DNA from: Psychrobacter sp. 1044
Lineage (GTDB): Bacteria > Pseudomonadota > Gammaproteobacteria > Pseudomonadales > Moraxellaceae
DNA: 64,000 nt
Direction of reading: 5' to 3'
Assembly (NCBI RefSeq): GCF_904846525.1
Contig: NZ_CAJHAZ010000013.1
Location: 1 to 64,000 of the forward strand
Below the pieces are notes generated by a model. The model searched no databases. It was not told the DNA's origin and saw only the letters and a program-made list of their open reading frames with translations. The number at the start of each line of letters is the position of its first letter. Position 1 is the stretch's first letter. Positions 38,495 through 47,383 of the stretch are shown here, one piece after another. The position numbers were made by a program, and so were the translations under genes.

Positions 38495-39121
38495 ATGACA
38501 GGTTCATTATTTATTATTACCGCCGCCTCAGGTACGGGCAAAACCTCACTGGTAAAGCAGCTACTTGCCACGACTAATGACTTAACCGTCAGCGTATCAC
38601 ACACCACGCGCACGCCACGTCCCGGCGAGATTGATGGTCACCATTATCATTTTACCGACGTCGAAAACTTTGTGACTGCCATCGGTGAAAACAAGTTTTT
38701 AGAACATGCTGAGGTCTTTGGTAATTACTATGGTACCTCGGAGCAAAGTGTGCGGACGCAGTTAGAAGCAGGCGTCGATGTTATTTTAGAGATTGATTGG
38801 CAGGGCGCACTACAAGTCAAAAAAATCTTTACTGACGCCATTATGATTTTTATTTTACCGCCAAGTATTGCCACTTTACGTCAGCGTCTATCGACGCGTG
38901 GGCAAGATACTATGGAGGTAATAGAGCAACGTCTGGCTGGCGCAGTGACTGAGATGGCGCAATATGTCCATTTTGATTTCGTGATTATTAATGACAATTT
39001 TGAGGTCGCTTTAACTGAGCTAAAAGCCATTATCGTGGCGGACAGGCAGACGCTTAAGCGTCAACAGCAGCGGTATCATCGCACCATCAGCAATTTACTT
39101 AGCAATAAAGTAGAAGAGTAA
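38495..39121 (+). CDS. gmk: Guanylate kinase
   Basis: Gmk phosphorylates GMP to GDP with ATP. The P-loop [13 protein letters not shown] is at residues 7-19, followed by the GMP-binding [19 protein letters not shown] and the [12 protein letters not shown] block. [14 protein letters not shown] near residue 95 is the Walker B-like part. I start at ATG 38495 (208 residues, the usual size), supported by an AGGA ribosome binding site nine bases upstream. The TTG at 38462 would add 11 residues. It is the first gene of gmk-rpoZ-spoT. Confidence 0.97.
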   Translation: MTGSLFIITAASGTGKTSLVKQLLATTNDLTVSVSHTTRTPRPGEIDGHHYHFTDVENFVTAIGENKFLEHAEVFGNYYGTSEQSVRTQLEAGVDVILEIDWQGALQVKKIFTDAIMIFILPPSIATLRQRLSTRGQDTMEVIEQRLAGAVTEMAQYVHFDFVIINDNFEVALTELKAIIVADRQTLKRQQQRYHRTISNLLSNKVEE

Positions 39122-39166
39122 AGCAAGAACGAAATACTACTGTCAACTCAGTCGATGAGCGCTTAT

Positions 39167-39190
39167 TAATAGATACGTTAATAGACACGT
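39167..39190 (+). repeat. Tandem 12-nt repeat, two units
   Basis: TAATAGATACGT is followed at once by TAATAGACACGT (one difference). It lies between gmk and rpoZ, about 35 nt before the rpoZ promoter. Confidence 0.5.
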
Positions 39191-39219
39191 AAAAAGCAAC
39201 TACGCGGCTGGGCAAAAAA

Positions 39220-39228
39220 TGCTATAAT
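39220..39228 (+). promoter_or_regulatory. Extended -10 promoter of rpoZ
   Basis: TGCTATAATG contains a perfect TATAAT (39223-39228) with a TG one base before it, the extended -10 form, which does not need a good -35. It would start transcription about 85 nt before the rpoZ ATG. Confidence 0.65.
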
Positions 39229-39318
39229 GTCTCGCTATCCCCCTTTATATTTTGATATTATTTTTATTGAGTGGCGGGCAAGCTCCGTGACTAATAAAAA
39301 CAACCGAGGTAGCTACAT

Positions 39319-39579
39319 ATGGCACGAGTGACGATTGAAGATTGTTTGGATAATGTTGATAATCGCTTTGAACTGATTTTAGTGGCAAGCAAACGTGCAC
39401 GTCAATTGGCTAAAGGTATCGCTGAACCATTGGTTGATGTGGATAATGACAAGCCTACGGTATTGGCATTGCGTGAAATCGCTGCTGGTAAAATCACTCG
39501 CGATATCCTAAATCAGCCAGAGCACAACTTTGCCACCAGTTCATTAGATTTGGCACTGTCAGGCGATCATGGTTTTTAA
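39319..39579 (+). CDS. rpoZ: RNA polymerase omega subunit
   Basis: Omega helps assemble RNA polymerase by holding the beta' subunit and forms part of a (p)ppGpp site in proteobacteria. The 86-residue product begins [20 protein letters not shown], continues [11 protein letters not shown] and has the [15 protein letters not shown] block, all conserved. Length is usual. A GAGG ribosome binding site lies eight bases before the ATG. It has its own extended -10 promoter and a terminator at 39688-39712, so it may be monocistronic although spoT follows on the same strand. Confidence 0.98.
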   Translation: MARVTIEDCLDNVDNRFELILVASKRARQLAKGIAEPLVDVDNDKPTVLALREIAAGKITRDILNQPEHNFATSSLDLALSGDHGF

Positions 39580-39991
39580 GACACTGTATTATTAAGATAC
39601 AGCATTGAAGGTTTGTCGTATGAAGCCTATAAAGCTAACCACTGCCTTATAAGACAAATCTACACAGTGATGACATATTGACGAGAGACCACAGCATAGG
39701 CTGTGGTTTTTTGGTTGTAATAGCTGGTTGCTGTGATATTGCTTTGATTGTTTTAGTCACCATTTATACCTGAAAAACTACCATTGAGTTAGAATTTCTA
39801 AATTTTTATAGCACCTGTTCGCTTAGCAGTTGACATTGAATGCGATTTACGATTAATTAGAGGATGGTCTACCTATTTTTATCTTTTTTCTCGAGATTTT
39901 TTATATTTATAGTATTCCAGCATTCATTCAGTCACCATTTACCCGATAGACAGTCAGGCAAACAGGTAATGGAAAATAGGATCGTTACTTT
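39580..39991. other. Spacer between rpoZ and spoT
   Basis: This spacer holds the rpoZ terminator at 39688-39712. Beyond that it contains only AT-rich sequence and no gene. Confidence 0.5.
39688..39712 (+). terminator. Terminator downstream of rpoZ
   Basis: An 8-bp stem (ACCACAGC/GCTGTGGT) with the loop ATAG is followed by six T. It suggests that spoT is transcribed from a separate promoter. Confidence 0.85.
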
Positions 39992-42190
39992 ATGAGTCAA
40001 ACCTTACCCAAACTCAGCCATCATTTAGTCGATGAGGCTCAATATAATTTACTGCGCTCAGTAGGTTACCTCACTGCTGCTGAACGCCGTGATATTATTG
40101 ATGCCTGTGAGTTCGGTGATATTGCGCACATCAAAGATAAGCGTAAATCAGGAGAGCCTTATATCACCCACCCGATTGCGGTGGCCGAGATACTGGCAGG
40201 TTTTCGTTTGGATCGAGATACGATTATTGCAGCGATTTTGCATGATACGGTCGAAGACACCGAGGTTAGCGATGAGCAGATTGAGCAGCGCTATGGCAAA
40301 ATAGTGGCGAGACTGGTCGACGGTGTGACTAAGCTAAAGTCGTCCTCACATAATAAACAGCAAAATAAAGCAGCCACCTTTCATAAAATTTTGACAGCCA
40401 CCCTTGCTGACCCACGCGTATTGATTATTAAGCTTGCTGACCGCTTACATAATATGTCGACACTAGATGCGGTACGCCCGGAAAAACAACGCACTACAGC
40501 ACAAGAAACGTTGGATTTTTATGTACCGTTTGCACGGCTGATGGGGCTTAATGATATTGCCGATTATATTGAGGTGCTCTGTTACCGTAACCTTGATTCT
40601 GACATGTACAACAAACTTTCTGACAAGCTACTACAGCACGGGCTTGGGCGTAACTTTCAAAGAGAGGCCATCCATCGCTACTTGAGTATTGTCCTCAATA
40701 ATTTGGGGTTGAATGGTCTGGTCAAAGTTTTAGACAATCGCGTGGTCATCTACCGTCAGTTTTTTCGCAATCGCGGTGAAATCAATGCTCTACTCCGTCA
40801 TTATGCCTTTGAGATTGTCCTCGATAATGTCGAAGCCTGTGACAAATTGGCCTATTACTTAATTAAAAAATACCAGATTGATGACTCTCATATCGCTGAT
40901 AATATTCGTCGTCCGCTACCGGGTGGCAATCAATCACTCACGCTTATCTATGAGCGCGATAACGATGTCGTCAAAGTGACGATTTTGACCAAGCAAATGC
41001 AAAGCGCAGCGCGGCTTGGTGTCATCGGTGCAGAGCATGCCTCAGACGTTAGCCAATCGGTTATCCAAGCGTCATTACGCAATATGAAAGACTTAGTCGA
41101 TGAAGACAGCTTAGATGAAAATAGCCCAGACTTTTCAGCGGCAGTCTCTACCATTAATGAGCTGATGGATTACCTACACTCCAGTAAAATCATCTGCTAT
41201 AGTCCAAAGGGTCGCGCTTATGAGCTACCACAAGGCGCAACCGCGCTAGACTTTGCTTACGCTGTCGGACCGATGGTCGGCAATGTAGCCGTTGGCGCCA
41301 ATATCGATGGTAAAAAAGCCAAACTTGGCACAGTCGTTAAGAATGGGCAGCTGGTTGAAATAGAAGTCAATAGCCACTCAGAACCAAAAGCAGAATGGCT
41401 GGGATTTGTCGTGACCAATAAAGCGCGTGAAGAGATTTTGCGTTGGTTTAAAGACTTGTCTCCTGCTGATAAGCAACACCATGGTCAACAAGCCTTAGAT
41501 CGGGCGCTAAAAACCTATCAAAAAAGTCTCGATGACTTAACTGATAGTGATTGGAAAAATCTCACTGAATGGCGTGGCTTGACCGAAAAATCCGAACTAT
41601 TTGAGCAAATAAGCTCTGGTACGTTACTACCACAGCTGGTGGTAACTCGCTTGTTTAGCGATGAAGTCAATGATTTACAAGCACAAGAACACAGCGATGA
41701 TATGACCCAACCACAGCAGCTGATAGTCAATGCGTCTGGGGTTGAGCTTGATTTTGCCAATTGTTGTCATCCTATTTATGGTGATCCTATCGTCGGTCAT
41801 TTGTCCCGTCACGGTCTGGTTGTTCATCGACACAAGTGCTTTTCACTTGACGATATTCGTAAAGACAATCCTTATCAGGTTATACAACTGCGCTGGCGTA
41901 ATGACAAGGCTGTAAAACAAGGTGACGCTGGCGAACATGACATAAAAAATACCGGAAAGATTCGCTTTCCAGCCTATTTAAAACTATCTATTGCCCTCAG
42001 CGACGAACAGATTACTGAAGTCATCTATCATTTACGCCAACTAAATATAGGGGTAGAAAAAGTAGACGTGCGCAGTAGTGACACCATCATCCATATCATC
42101 GTTCGCAGTCGCAATCATCTAGCACAAGGCATTCGCGAGCTACGCTCCTTGCTAGGTTTTCCAAATATCATCAGGCTGTATCAGCTGTAG
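39992..42190 (+). CDS. spoT: SpoT (p)ppGpp hydrolase with degenerate synthetase domain
   Basis: This 732-residue RelA/SpoT homolog has an intact hydrolase HD domain (HDTVEDT at residues 84-90, preceded by ITHPIAVAEIL, and ADRLHNM near 155). It should therefore degrade (p)ppGpp. The synthetase region (about 230-345) is badly eroded. The usual RFKDYI..PK.NGYQSLHT block reads NIRRPLPGGNQSLTLIY, the catalytic Asp before YAF is missing (RHYAFEIVL), and the EIQIRT motif is VTILTKQ at 329-335. A TGS domain (about 410-465) and a C-terminal ACT domain follow. Loss of SpoT synthesis activity is reported for Moraxellaceae. A separate RelA gene would supply synthesis. Confidence 0.95.
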   Translation: MSQTLPKLSHHLVDEAQYNLLRSVGYLTAAERRDIIDACEFGDIAHIKDKRKSGEPYITHPIAVAEILAGFRLDRDTIIAAILHDTVEDTEVSDEQIEQRYGKIVARLVDGVTKLKSSSHNKQQNKAATFHKILTATLADPRVLIIKLADRLHNMSTLDAVRPEKQRTTAQETLDFYVPFARLMGLNDIADYIEVLCYRNLDSDMYNKLSDKLLQHGLGRNFQREAIHRYLSIVLNNLGLNGLVKVLDNRVVIYRQFFRNRGEINALLRHYAFEIVLDNVEACDKLAYYLIKKYQIDDSHIADNIRRPLPGGNQSLTLIYERDNDVVKVTILTKQMQSAARLGVIGAEHASDVSQSVIQASLRNMKDLVDEDSLDENSPDFSAAVSTINELMDYLHSSKIICYSPKGRAYELPQGATALDFAYAVGPMVGNVAVGANIDGKKAKLGTVVKNGQLVEIEVNSHSEPKAEWLGFVVTNKAREEILRWFKDLSPADKQHHGQQALDRALKTYQKSLDDLTDSDWKNLTEWRGLTEKSELFEQISSGTLLPQLVVTRLFSDEVNDLQAQEHSDDMTQPQQLIVNASGVELDFANCCHPIYGDPIVGHLSRHGLVVHRHKCFSLDDIRKDNPYQVIQLRWRNDKAVKQGDAGEHDIKNTGKIRFPAYLKLSIALSDEQITEVIYHLRQLNIGVEKVDVRSSDTIIHIIVRSRNHLAQGIRELRSLLGFPNIIRLYQL

Positions 42191-42428
42191 TGCTGGTAAT
42201 AAGGTGTAGTGCACGTGATACATTGCCACCAACACTCACTCAATAGAACATTGAATAATGGATTTAGAAAATTTTAGAAAGACCTGAAATAATGATAAAC
42301 TGTGTTTTTTGATTTTTAGCAAATAAACGTAGAGCGTGTCATCATTTGCACGGTGAAAAATGAAATGTAAATGATGAATAATGCGCCCTTACCTACCAAA
42401 CCAGAAAAAGATAAAAAGGATATATAAT

Positions 42429-42809
42429 ATGACTCGTCAAACCATTCAAACTGATAAAGCACCTGCTGCCGTTGGTACTTATTCACAAGCCGTCAAAGTC
42501 GGTAACACCGTCTATATTTCAGGACAATTGGGTTTTGACCCTGATACCATGGAATTAAAAGAAGGTTTTAAAGCACAGGCTGAGCAAGTGTTCGAAAACA
42601 TCAAAGCCATCTGTGAAGCGGCTGGTGGCAGCTTAAATGACGTAGTTAAATTTAACGTGTCATTGACTGATTTGAGTGATTTTGCGGCACTAAACGACGT
42701 GTTTGTTGCCAATTTGAGCGAGCCATATCCTGCCCGTGCAGCCGTCCAAGTAGCGGCGTTACCTAAAGGCGGTGTGGTCGAGATTGAGTCAATTTTATAT
42801 ATTGAGTAA
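42429..42809 (+). CDS. ridA: RidA family reactive-intermediate deaminase
   Basis: RidA hydrolyses enamine/imine intermediates made by PLP enzymes such as threonine dehydratase, protecting other PLP enzymes. The 126-residue product has APAAVGTYSQAVKVGN at the start, then VYISGQLGFDP and the catalytic Arg block YPARAAVQVAALPKGG near residue 104, ending VEIESILYIE. I start at ATG 42429, with AGGA nine bases upstream; the longer frame to 42381 is not typical. The neighbourhood gmk-rpoZ-spoT-ridA is common in gammaproteobacteria. Confidence 0.95.
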   Translation: MTRQTIQTDKAPAAVGTYSQAVKVGNTVYISGQLGFDPDTMELKEGFKAQAEQVFENIKAICEAAGGSLNDVVKFNVSLTDLSDFAALNDVFVANLSEPYPARAAVQVAALPKGGVVEIESILYIE

Positions 42810-42910
42810 CTTAAGCCGTATCATCATATAAATGGTAAGGCTTAATACATAGACGTACTTAATTCTCAAGTCGTTACGTCAAAAAAGCTACTGCTAAAAG
42901 GTAAGGCCAG

Positions 42911-42942
42911 AGTAAGCCCAAATATCACTATTTGGGCTTACT
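42911..42942. terminator. Perfect 14-bp hairpin after ridA
   Basis: Arms AGTAAGCCCAAATA and its inverse surround the loop TCAC. There is no clean T run after it on the plus strand, so it may act as a weak terminator or an RNA-stabilising hairpin. Confidence 0.6.
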
Positions 42943-42970
42943 GCTATTATTCTTATCAATATTACGATCT

Positions 42971-43045
42971 AGTTATCTAAAAGCTGGTTATCTAAAGTCC
43001 ATTTACCTAAAAACTGTTTATCCAAAAACCATTTACCTGAAAACT
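42971..43045 (+). repeat. Tandem 15-nt repeat, five degenerate units
   Basis: Five head-to-tail units of exactly 15 nt: AGTTATCTAAAAGCT, GGTTATCTAAAGTCC, ATTTACCTAAAAACT, GTTTATCCAAAAACC and ATTTACCTGAAAACT. The shared core is TTAYCTAAAA. The array ends 13 nt before the priA ATG, so it forms the immediate 5' leader and almost touches the AGGA ribosome binding site. It is the most regular member of the leader-repeat class. Confidence 0.75.
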
Positions 43046-43058
43046 AGGAACGCATTCT

Positions 43059-45344
43059 ATGTTGGTACAAGTTGCTCTACCCGTGCCCCTTTATCGGGTA
43101 TTTGACTATAGCGTACCAGCAGATATAAACAACTTATCAAGCCCTTCTTTACCCCCTATTGGCTGCCGTGTCGAAGTATCCTTTGGTCGTCAAACTTTAA
43201 TCGGTATCGTCGTCGCTCATATTCCAGAAGCAAATAGCAGCGTGCCACTTAATAAGCTAAAACCTATCAATAAATGCTTGGATGCTGAGCCTATTTTAGA
43301 GACCAGTATGCTAAAGCTGGCACATTGGCTAGCGCGTTATTACCACTACCCGCTTGGTGACGTTTTAGCAGTCATGCTGCCAACTCTCGTTCGTCAAGGT
43401 AAGCCGCTGGATTTACTGATTACCCATTGGCGAATTTTGCCACATGTAAGCGACAATGACTTTCGTGCCAATGCCAAAAAACAAAAACAACAATTCGATA
43501 TGCTTAAGCTGCATGGTGAGCGTGGCGCGAGTGAAGATGTTTTATTGCTAGAGGGCATGGAAAGGAGTTTTTTAAAGGCGCTCGAAGACAAAGGTTTAAT
43601 CGAGCGCTATATTCAGACCATACAATCACCTGCGCCTGTTAAATTAGCAAAAATGCCCCTTGATCTCAATGACGAGCAAAAACTCGCCGTTACCGCCATT
43701 ATTGCGGCTCATGAAGCCAATCGCTACACGGGGTTTTTATTAAATGGCATCACTGGTAGTGGCAAGACAGAAGTCTATCTGCAAGCGATGCAAGCCGTAT
43801 TGGAAGCTGGCAAGCAGGTATTGATTTTAGTACCTGAGATTGGATTGACGCCGCAGACGCGCGCGCGTTTTGCCAGTCGCTTTGCCGCTCATATTGTCCT
43901 GCTACATTCTGGCATGAATAATACCCATCGCCTGCACGGCTGGCAAGACTGCCGTACCGGTCATGCTCAAATCATTATTGGCACGCGCTCAGCGGTGCTA
44001 TATCCTTTTGCAGATCTGGGCTTAATTGTCGTGGATGAAGCGCATGATGGTTCTTATAAGCAGCAAGATACCTTGCGCTATCATGCCGCTGACGTCGCGC
44101 TGTATCGTGGACTACAAGCCAATATCCCTGTCGTACTCGGTACGGCGACGCCATCTCTTGAGCATTTAAAACTGGTCGATGACGGTAAGCTGGTGGAGTG
44201 CCAACTGCAAACTCGTCCCGGTAATGCGAAGCTTGCAACCATGCAGCTGATTGATGCGCGCCTGCAAAGTACTCATCAGCAAACGACGGACGACGGTGCG
44301 CGCTATGATACTGGGCTGACCGATGCGCTTATTGGGGCGATACGGCAAACGCTAGAAGCGGGCGATCAAGTATTAATATTTTTAAACCGTCGCGGCTATG
44401 CGCCAGTTTTGCTATGCGAAGCTTGCGGTTGGCAGGCAGATTGTCCGCGCTGCGACGCGCATTTAACCGTTCATTATAATAGCCATTCCCAACACAACGC
44501 TTATAGTAGCTCCTATTTAAAATGCCACCACTGCGACTGGCAAGCTTATATTCCAAAAGTTTGCCCTGATTGTGGCAGTCAAAATTTGGATGCCAAAGGG
44601 ATGGGCACGACAAGGCTCAGCGAAAACCTGCATGCGATTTTTGCCAATCCGCAAACCAGCAAAGAGCTTTACCCCATTATCCAAATCGATCGCGATACCA
44701 CCAGGCGTAAAGACAGCTGGGAGAATATCTATCAGCGTATCAATCAAGGCAATCCTGCCATCTTGGTTGGCACGCAGATGGTCGCCAAAGGTCATCATTT
44801 CCCCAATGTTACGCTTGTCTGCTTGCCAAACGCCGATCGTGGTTTCTTGTCCGCCGACTTTCGCTCGCCAGAACATACTGCGCAATTGATGATTCAGGTC
44901 GCAGGACGTGCCGGTCGCGGTGATAAATCTGGTCGTGTACTCATTCAAACGCTGCAACCAGATAATGAATTACTATTAAAACTGGTCAAAGACGGTTATT
45001 TGTCTTTTGCTCGCGAGCTATTGCAAGAGCGTAAAATGATGGGTTTACCGCCACACAGTCATGCTGCCCTGATACGCTGTGAGGGCAAAACCCTTGCTGC
45101 CACGACGCAAGCCCTTAAAGATGCCATTGCCATTCTACCAAATGGACATAATCTCGCCGTACTCGGGCCTATCGATGCACCAATGAGCAAAAAGAATAGC
45201 CGTTACCACGTACAACTGCTACTTTTAGGCAAAAATCGACAACAATTACACCATGTATTAAATCAATGGTGGCAGCCCGTATTGACCTTGCCAAGTACCA
45301 AGTGCCTTAAACTCACTTTGGATATCGACCCTGTTGGTTGGTAG
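43059..45344 (+). CDS. priA: Replication restart helicase PriA
   Basis: PriA is the 3'-5' helicase that recognises abandoned forks and reloads the replisome. The N-terminal DNA-binding part ends about residue 200. The helicase has Walker A GITGSGKT (230-237), the DEAH box (326-329) and motif VGTQMVAKGHHFP. The two zinc sites show as CEACGWQADCPRCDAHL and LKCHHCDWQAYIPKVCPDCG (about 450-510). The C-terminal domain ends near LDIDPVGW. At 761 residues it is slightly longer than E. coli PriA. AGGA lies about nine bases before the ATG, and five 15-nt tandem repeats make up its leader. Confidence 0.97.
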   Translation: MLVQVALPVPLYRVFDYSVPADINNLSSPSLPPIGCRVEVSFGRQTLIGIVVAHIPEANSSVPLNKLKPINKCLDAEPILETSMLKLAHWLARYYHYPLGDVLAVMLPTLVRQGKPLDLLITHWRILPHVSDNDFRANAKKQKQQFDMLKLHGERGASEDVLLLEGMERSFLKALEDKGLIERYIQTIQSPAPVKLAKMPLDLNDEQKLAVTAIIAAHEANRYTGFLLNGITGSGKTEVYLQAMQAVLEAGKQVLILVPEIGLTPQTRARFASRFAAHIVLLHSGMNNTHRLHGWQDCRTGHAQIIIGTRSAVLYPFADLGLIVVDEAHDGSYKQQDTLRYHAADVALYRGLQANIPVVLGTATPSLEHLKLVDDGKLVECQLQTRPGNAKLATMQLIDARLQSTHQQTTDDGARYDTGLTDALIGAIRQTLEAGDQVLIFLNRRGYAPVLLCEACGWQADCPRCDAHLTVHYNSHSQHNAYSSSYLKCHHCDWQAYIPKVCPDCGSQNLDAKGMGTTRLSENLHAIFANPQTSKELYPIIQIDRDTTRRKDSWENIYQRINQGNPAILVGTQMVAKGHHFPNVTLVCLPNADRGFLSADFRSPEHTAQLMIQVAGRAGRGDKSGRVLIQTLQPDNELLLKLVKDGYLSFARELLQERKMMGLPPHSHAALIRCEGKTLAATTQALKDAIAILPNGHNLAVLGPIDAPMSKKNSRYHVQLLLLGKNRQQLHHVLNQWWQPVLTLPSTKCLKLTLDIDPVGW

Positions 45345-45396
45345 CCGCCAATTACTAACCATCACTTTTTAACTCAGATTATTCTGTCCGCTACTA

Positions 45397-45496
45397 GGCC
45401 GTGTCCCTATTTAGAGGATAATCGATTGAACTGAGGATACGCCCTCAAGAACGTTATTCTAAATAGTAACCAATGGTTTACTGCCTAGATACAGCA
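45397..45496 (+). repeat. Mobile-element end remnant with inverted tips
   Basis: A 48-bp segment (45397-45444) starts GGCCGTGTCCCTATTTAG and ends with the imperfect inverse AACTGAGGATACGCCC. Further on, CCTAGATACAGCAAGC (45484-45499) matches a string at the window's left end, in the same order and orientation after the GTGTCCC tip. The layout suggests solo or nested ends of an insertion sequence or MITE, with no transposase left. Confidence 0.45.
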
Positions 45497-45602
45497 AGCA
45501 TTTATTAAATATGCTAAATTCTTTATATCTGGCTAGTCCGCGTACAGCAAGCCCAGCCTTATAAGCAATCAAATTTCCTCTTCTGTCATTCTGAGTGTTG
45601 TT

Positions 45603-46793
45603 ATGAGTCAAAATAAATCAAACGCTGAACAAGGCAATCATTCTCATCAGAATGATACTGTTGATGTGGCTAACCATCTGCATAAAGATGATGAGAGCAA
45701 CTACACTCATGACAATCAAGCCTCTCACGATCACGATGAACACTTAGAGCAAACAACAGCACCGCGAGATACCAAGGGCTATCAGCGTACTTTGCTGTTC
45801 AGCTTTATCATTATCACAGGCTATATGTTTATTGAAGCCATCGGTGGGTGGCTGACTGGCAGTTTGGCGCTATTATCTGATGCAGGTCACATGCTCAGTG
45901 ATGCAATCGCACTTGGCGCGACGTTAATGGCATTTAAAATTGGAGAAAAAGCAGCCACTCATCAAAAGACGTTTGGTTATAAACGCTTTGAGATTTTAGT
46001 CGCAACAGTCAATGGTGCGACGCTAGTCATTATTGCGCTAATGATTTTTTATGAGGCGATTAAGCGCTTCAATTCACCGCCTGAAATTGCTACCCAAGGC
46101 ATGCTTATCGTTGCTACTATCGGTATGTTCGTCAATATTTTGGTCGCTTGGCTGATGCATCGAGGCAGTCGTGGTGGAGATGCACATGGACACAGTCATG
46201 CTGGTAGTCATAAAGACAGTCTTGAAGACACTCAAGGAAAAAATGAGAGTAAAGCTCCAGTCAACCTTAATATGCAAAGTGCTTACCTGCATGTATTGAG
46301 TGACTTAATGGGTTCGGTTGCCGCTATTATTGCCGCGCTTTTGATGATGAGCTTCGGCTGGGTTTGGGCGGATGCAGCGGCCTCGGTGATTGTCGCGATA
46401 CTGATATTATTTAGTGGTTATCGCGTCGTGCGTGATTCCGTACATATTTTGATGGAAGGCACACCAGAAGGTATATCCTTAGTGGATGTCGAAAAAAAAC
46501 TGCTTACCCATCCGCAAGTACAAGAAGTCCATGATTTGCATGTTTGGAGTATTACCAGTGGTCTAAATGCCTTATCTTGTCACGCCGTTGTCGATGGTGA
46601 AATGAGTATTCATGAATCCAGCATATTGATTGCCAATTTAGAACAAAGCTTGCTTACGCTTGGTATCCATCATGCGACCATTCAGGTAGAAAGCGCATCA
46701 CATCCGCAAACTGAGGCACATAGCGATGCGCTGGTCTGCGATATCTCAGAACAACAAACAGAGGGTAATAATCATATTGGTCACAACCACTAA
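45603..46793 (+). CDS. Cation diffusion facilitator (CzcD/ZitB-like)
   Basis: This 396-residue exporter belongs to the CDF family, which moves Zn2+ or similar ions out of the cell in exchange for protons. Six membrane helices are seen, with the two metal-site motifs ALLSDAGHMLSDAIALG (His-x3-Asp, helix II) and YLHVLSDLMGSVAAI (helix V). The N-terminal 55 residues are His- and Asp-rich, a cytoplasmic His loop (GGDAHGHSHAGSHKDS) lies between helices IV and V, and the C-terminus ends in an HIGHNH tail. The cytoplasmic HDLHVWSITSG dimer domain is intact. His-richness and motif set favour zinc, cobalt or cadmium; the exact ion is unproven. Confidence 0.93.
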   Translation: MSQNKSNAEQGNHSHQNDTVDVANHLHKDDESNYTHDNQASHDHDEHLEQTTAPRDTKGYQRTLLFSFIIITGYMFIEAIGGWLTGSLALLSDAGHMLSDAIALGATLMAFKIGEKAATHQKTFGYKRFEILVATVNGATLVIIALMIFYEAIKRFNSPPEIATQGMLIVATIGMFVNILVAWLMHRGSRGGDAHGHSHAGSHKDSLEDTQGKNESKAPVNLNMQSAYLHVLSDLMGSVAAIIAALLMMSFGWVWADAAASVIVAILILFSGYRVVRDSVHILMEGTPEGISLVDVEKKLLTHPQVQEVHDLHVWSITSGLNALSCHAVVDGEMSIHESSILIANLEQSLLTLGIHHATIQVESASHPQTEAHSDALVCDISEQQTEGNNHIGHNH

Positions 46794-47383
46794 GCATGAA
46801 ACATGGAAAATCAGACTTTGAAAGTCAGAAATTAAACATTGAAAAGACCATTCTTTATTCAAATATCAATTTAAACGTTGCCTATGGTTGGCGACGTTTT
46901 ATCAAGTGGTGGAAATCATAACGTCATATGCACCAAATTAGCCAAAGCGTTGTTATTGACCAAATACCCAACCCCAACGATAAGAATATGATTCGAATCC
47001 AAAAATCTCATGCGTCAGTCCTGATGTGCGTTACATAATCCTATGTCAAATAATCAGATGCCATATATAACGCAAGCAGCAACCAAAATCCAAATAACAG
47101 CGCCAGTCCTGCCCCGAAAACCCTTAAAATTATTTTGCTAAAAATCTTCAATAATCCGCGCAACTTACTATAAGTTGGCTAATCATCGTGCATGAATTTA
47201 ACTTCTTATGCGCCGACATAAACAGGCTTTATTTTAAATAAGCTTATATCACGCCGATTTTTAGCATTGTAATAGCATGTTAAAAATGATGGGAAATTTA
47301 GCCTCGCCGCCATATTTTTCATATAAATTCTGTATACTTAAAGCTGAAACAACCAATTTACCATTAATGGATTATTTTCTGCC
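46794..47383. other. Spacer after the CDF gene
   Basis: A 590-bp stretch with no strong gene except a short minus-strand membrane-protein-like frame (47041-47163). A GATTCGAATCC string near 46991 resembles a tRNA T-loop, but no tRNA surrounds it. Confidence 0.45.
47041..47163 (-). CDS. Possible 40-residue single-helix membrane protein
   Basis: A minus-strand frame starts at TTG 47163 and ends at TAG 47041-47043. The product begins with a basic amphipathic piece (LRGLLKIFSKIILRV), then has one strong hydrophobic helix (GAGLALLFGFWLLLALY) and a short tail. This is the pattern of small bacterial membrane proteins. There is no ATG and no clear ribosome binding site, so the start is uncertain. 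An in-frame stop lies 18 nt upstream of the TTG. Confidence 0.35.
   Translation of the reverse strand: MRGLLKIFSKIILRVFGAGLALLFGFWLLLALYMASDYLT

Noticed and set aside
42911..42942. Origin-like or regulatory palindrome after ridA
   Set aside because: The perfect stem-loop lies just after a stop codon and is better explained as a transcript-end hairpin.
46985..47000. T-loop-like GATTCGAATCC string suggesting a tRNA gene
   Set aside because: No acceptor stem, D arm or anticodon stem fits around it in either orientation.
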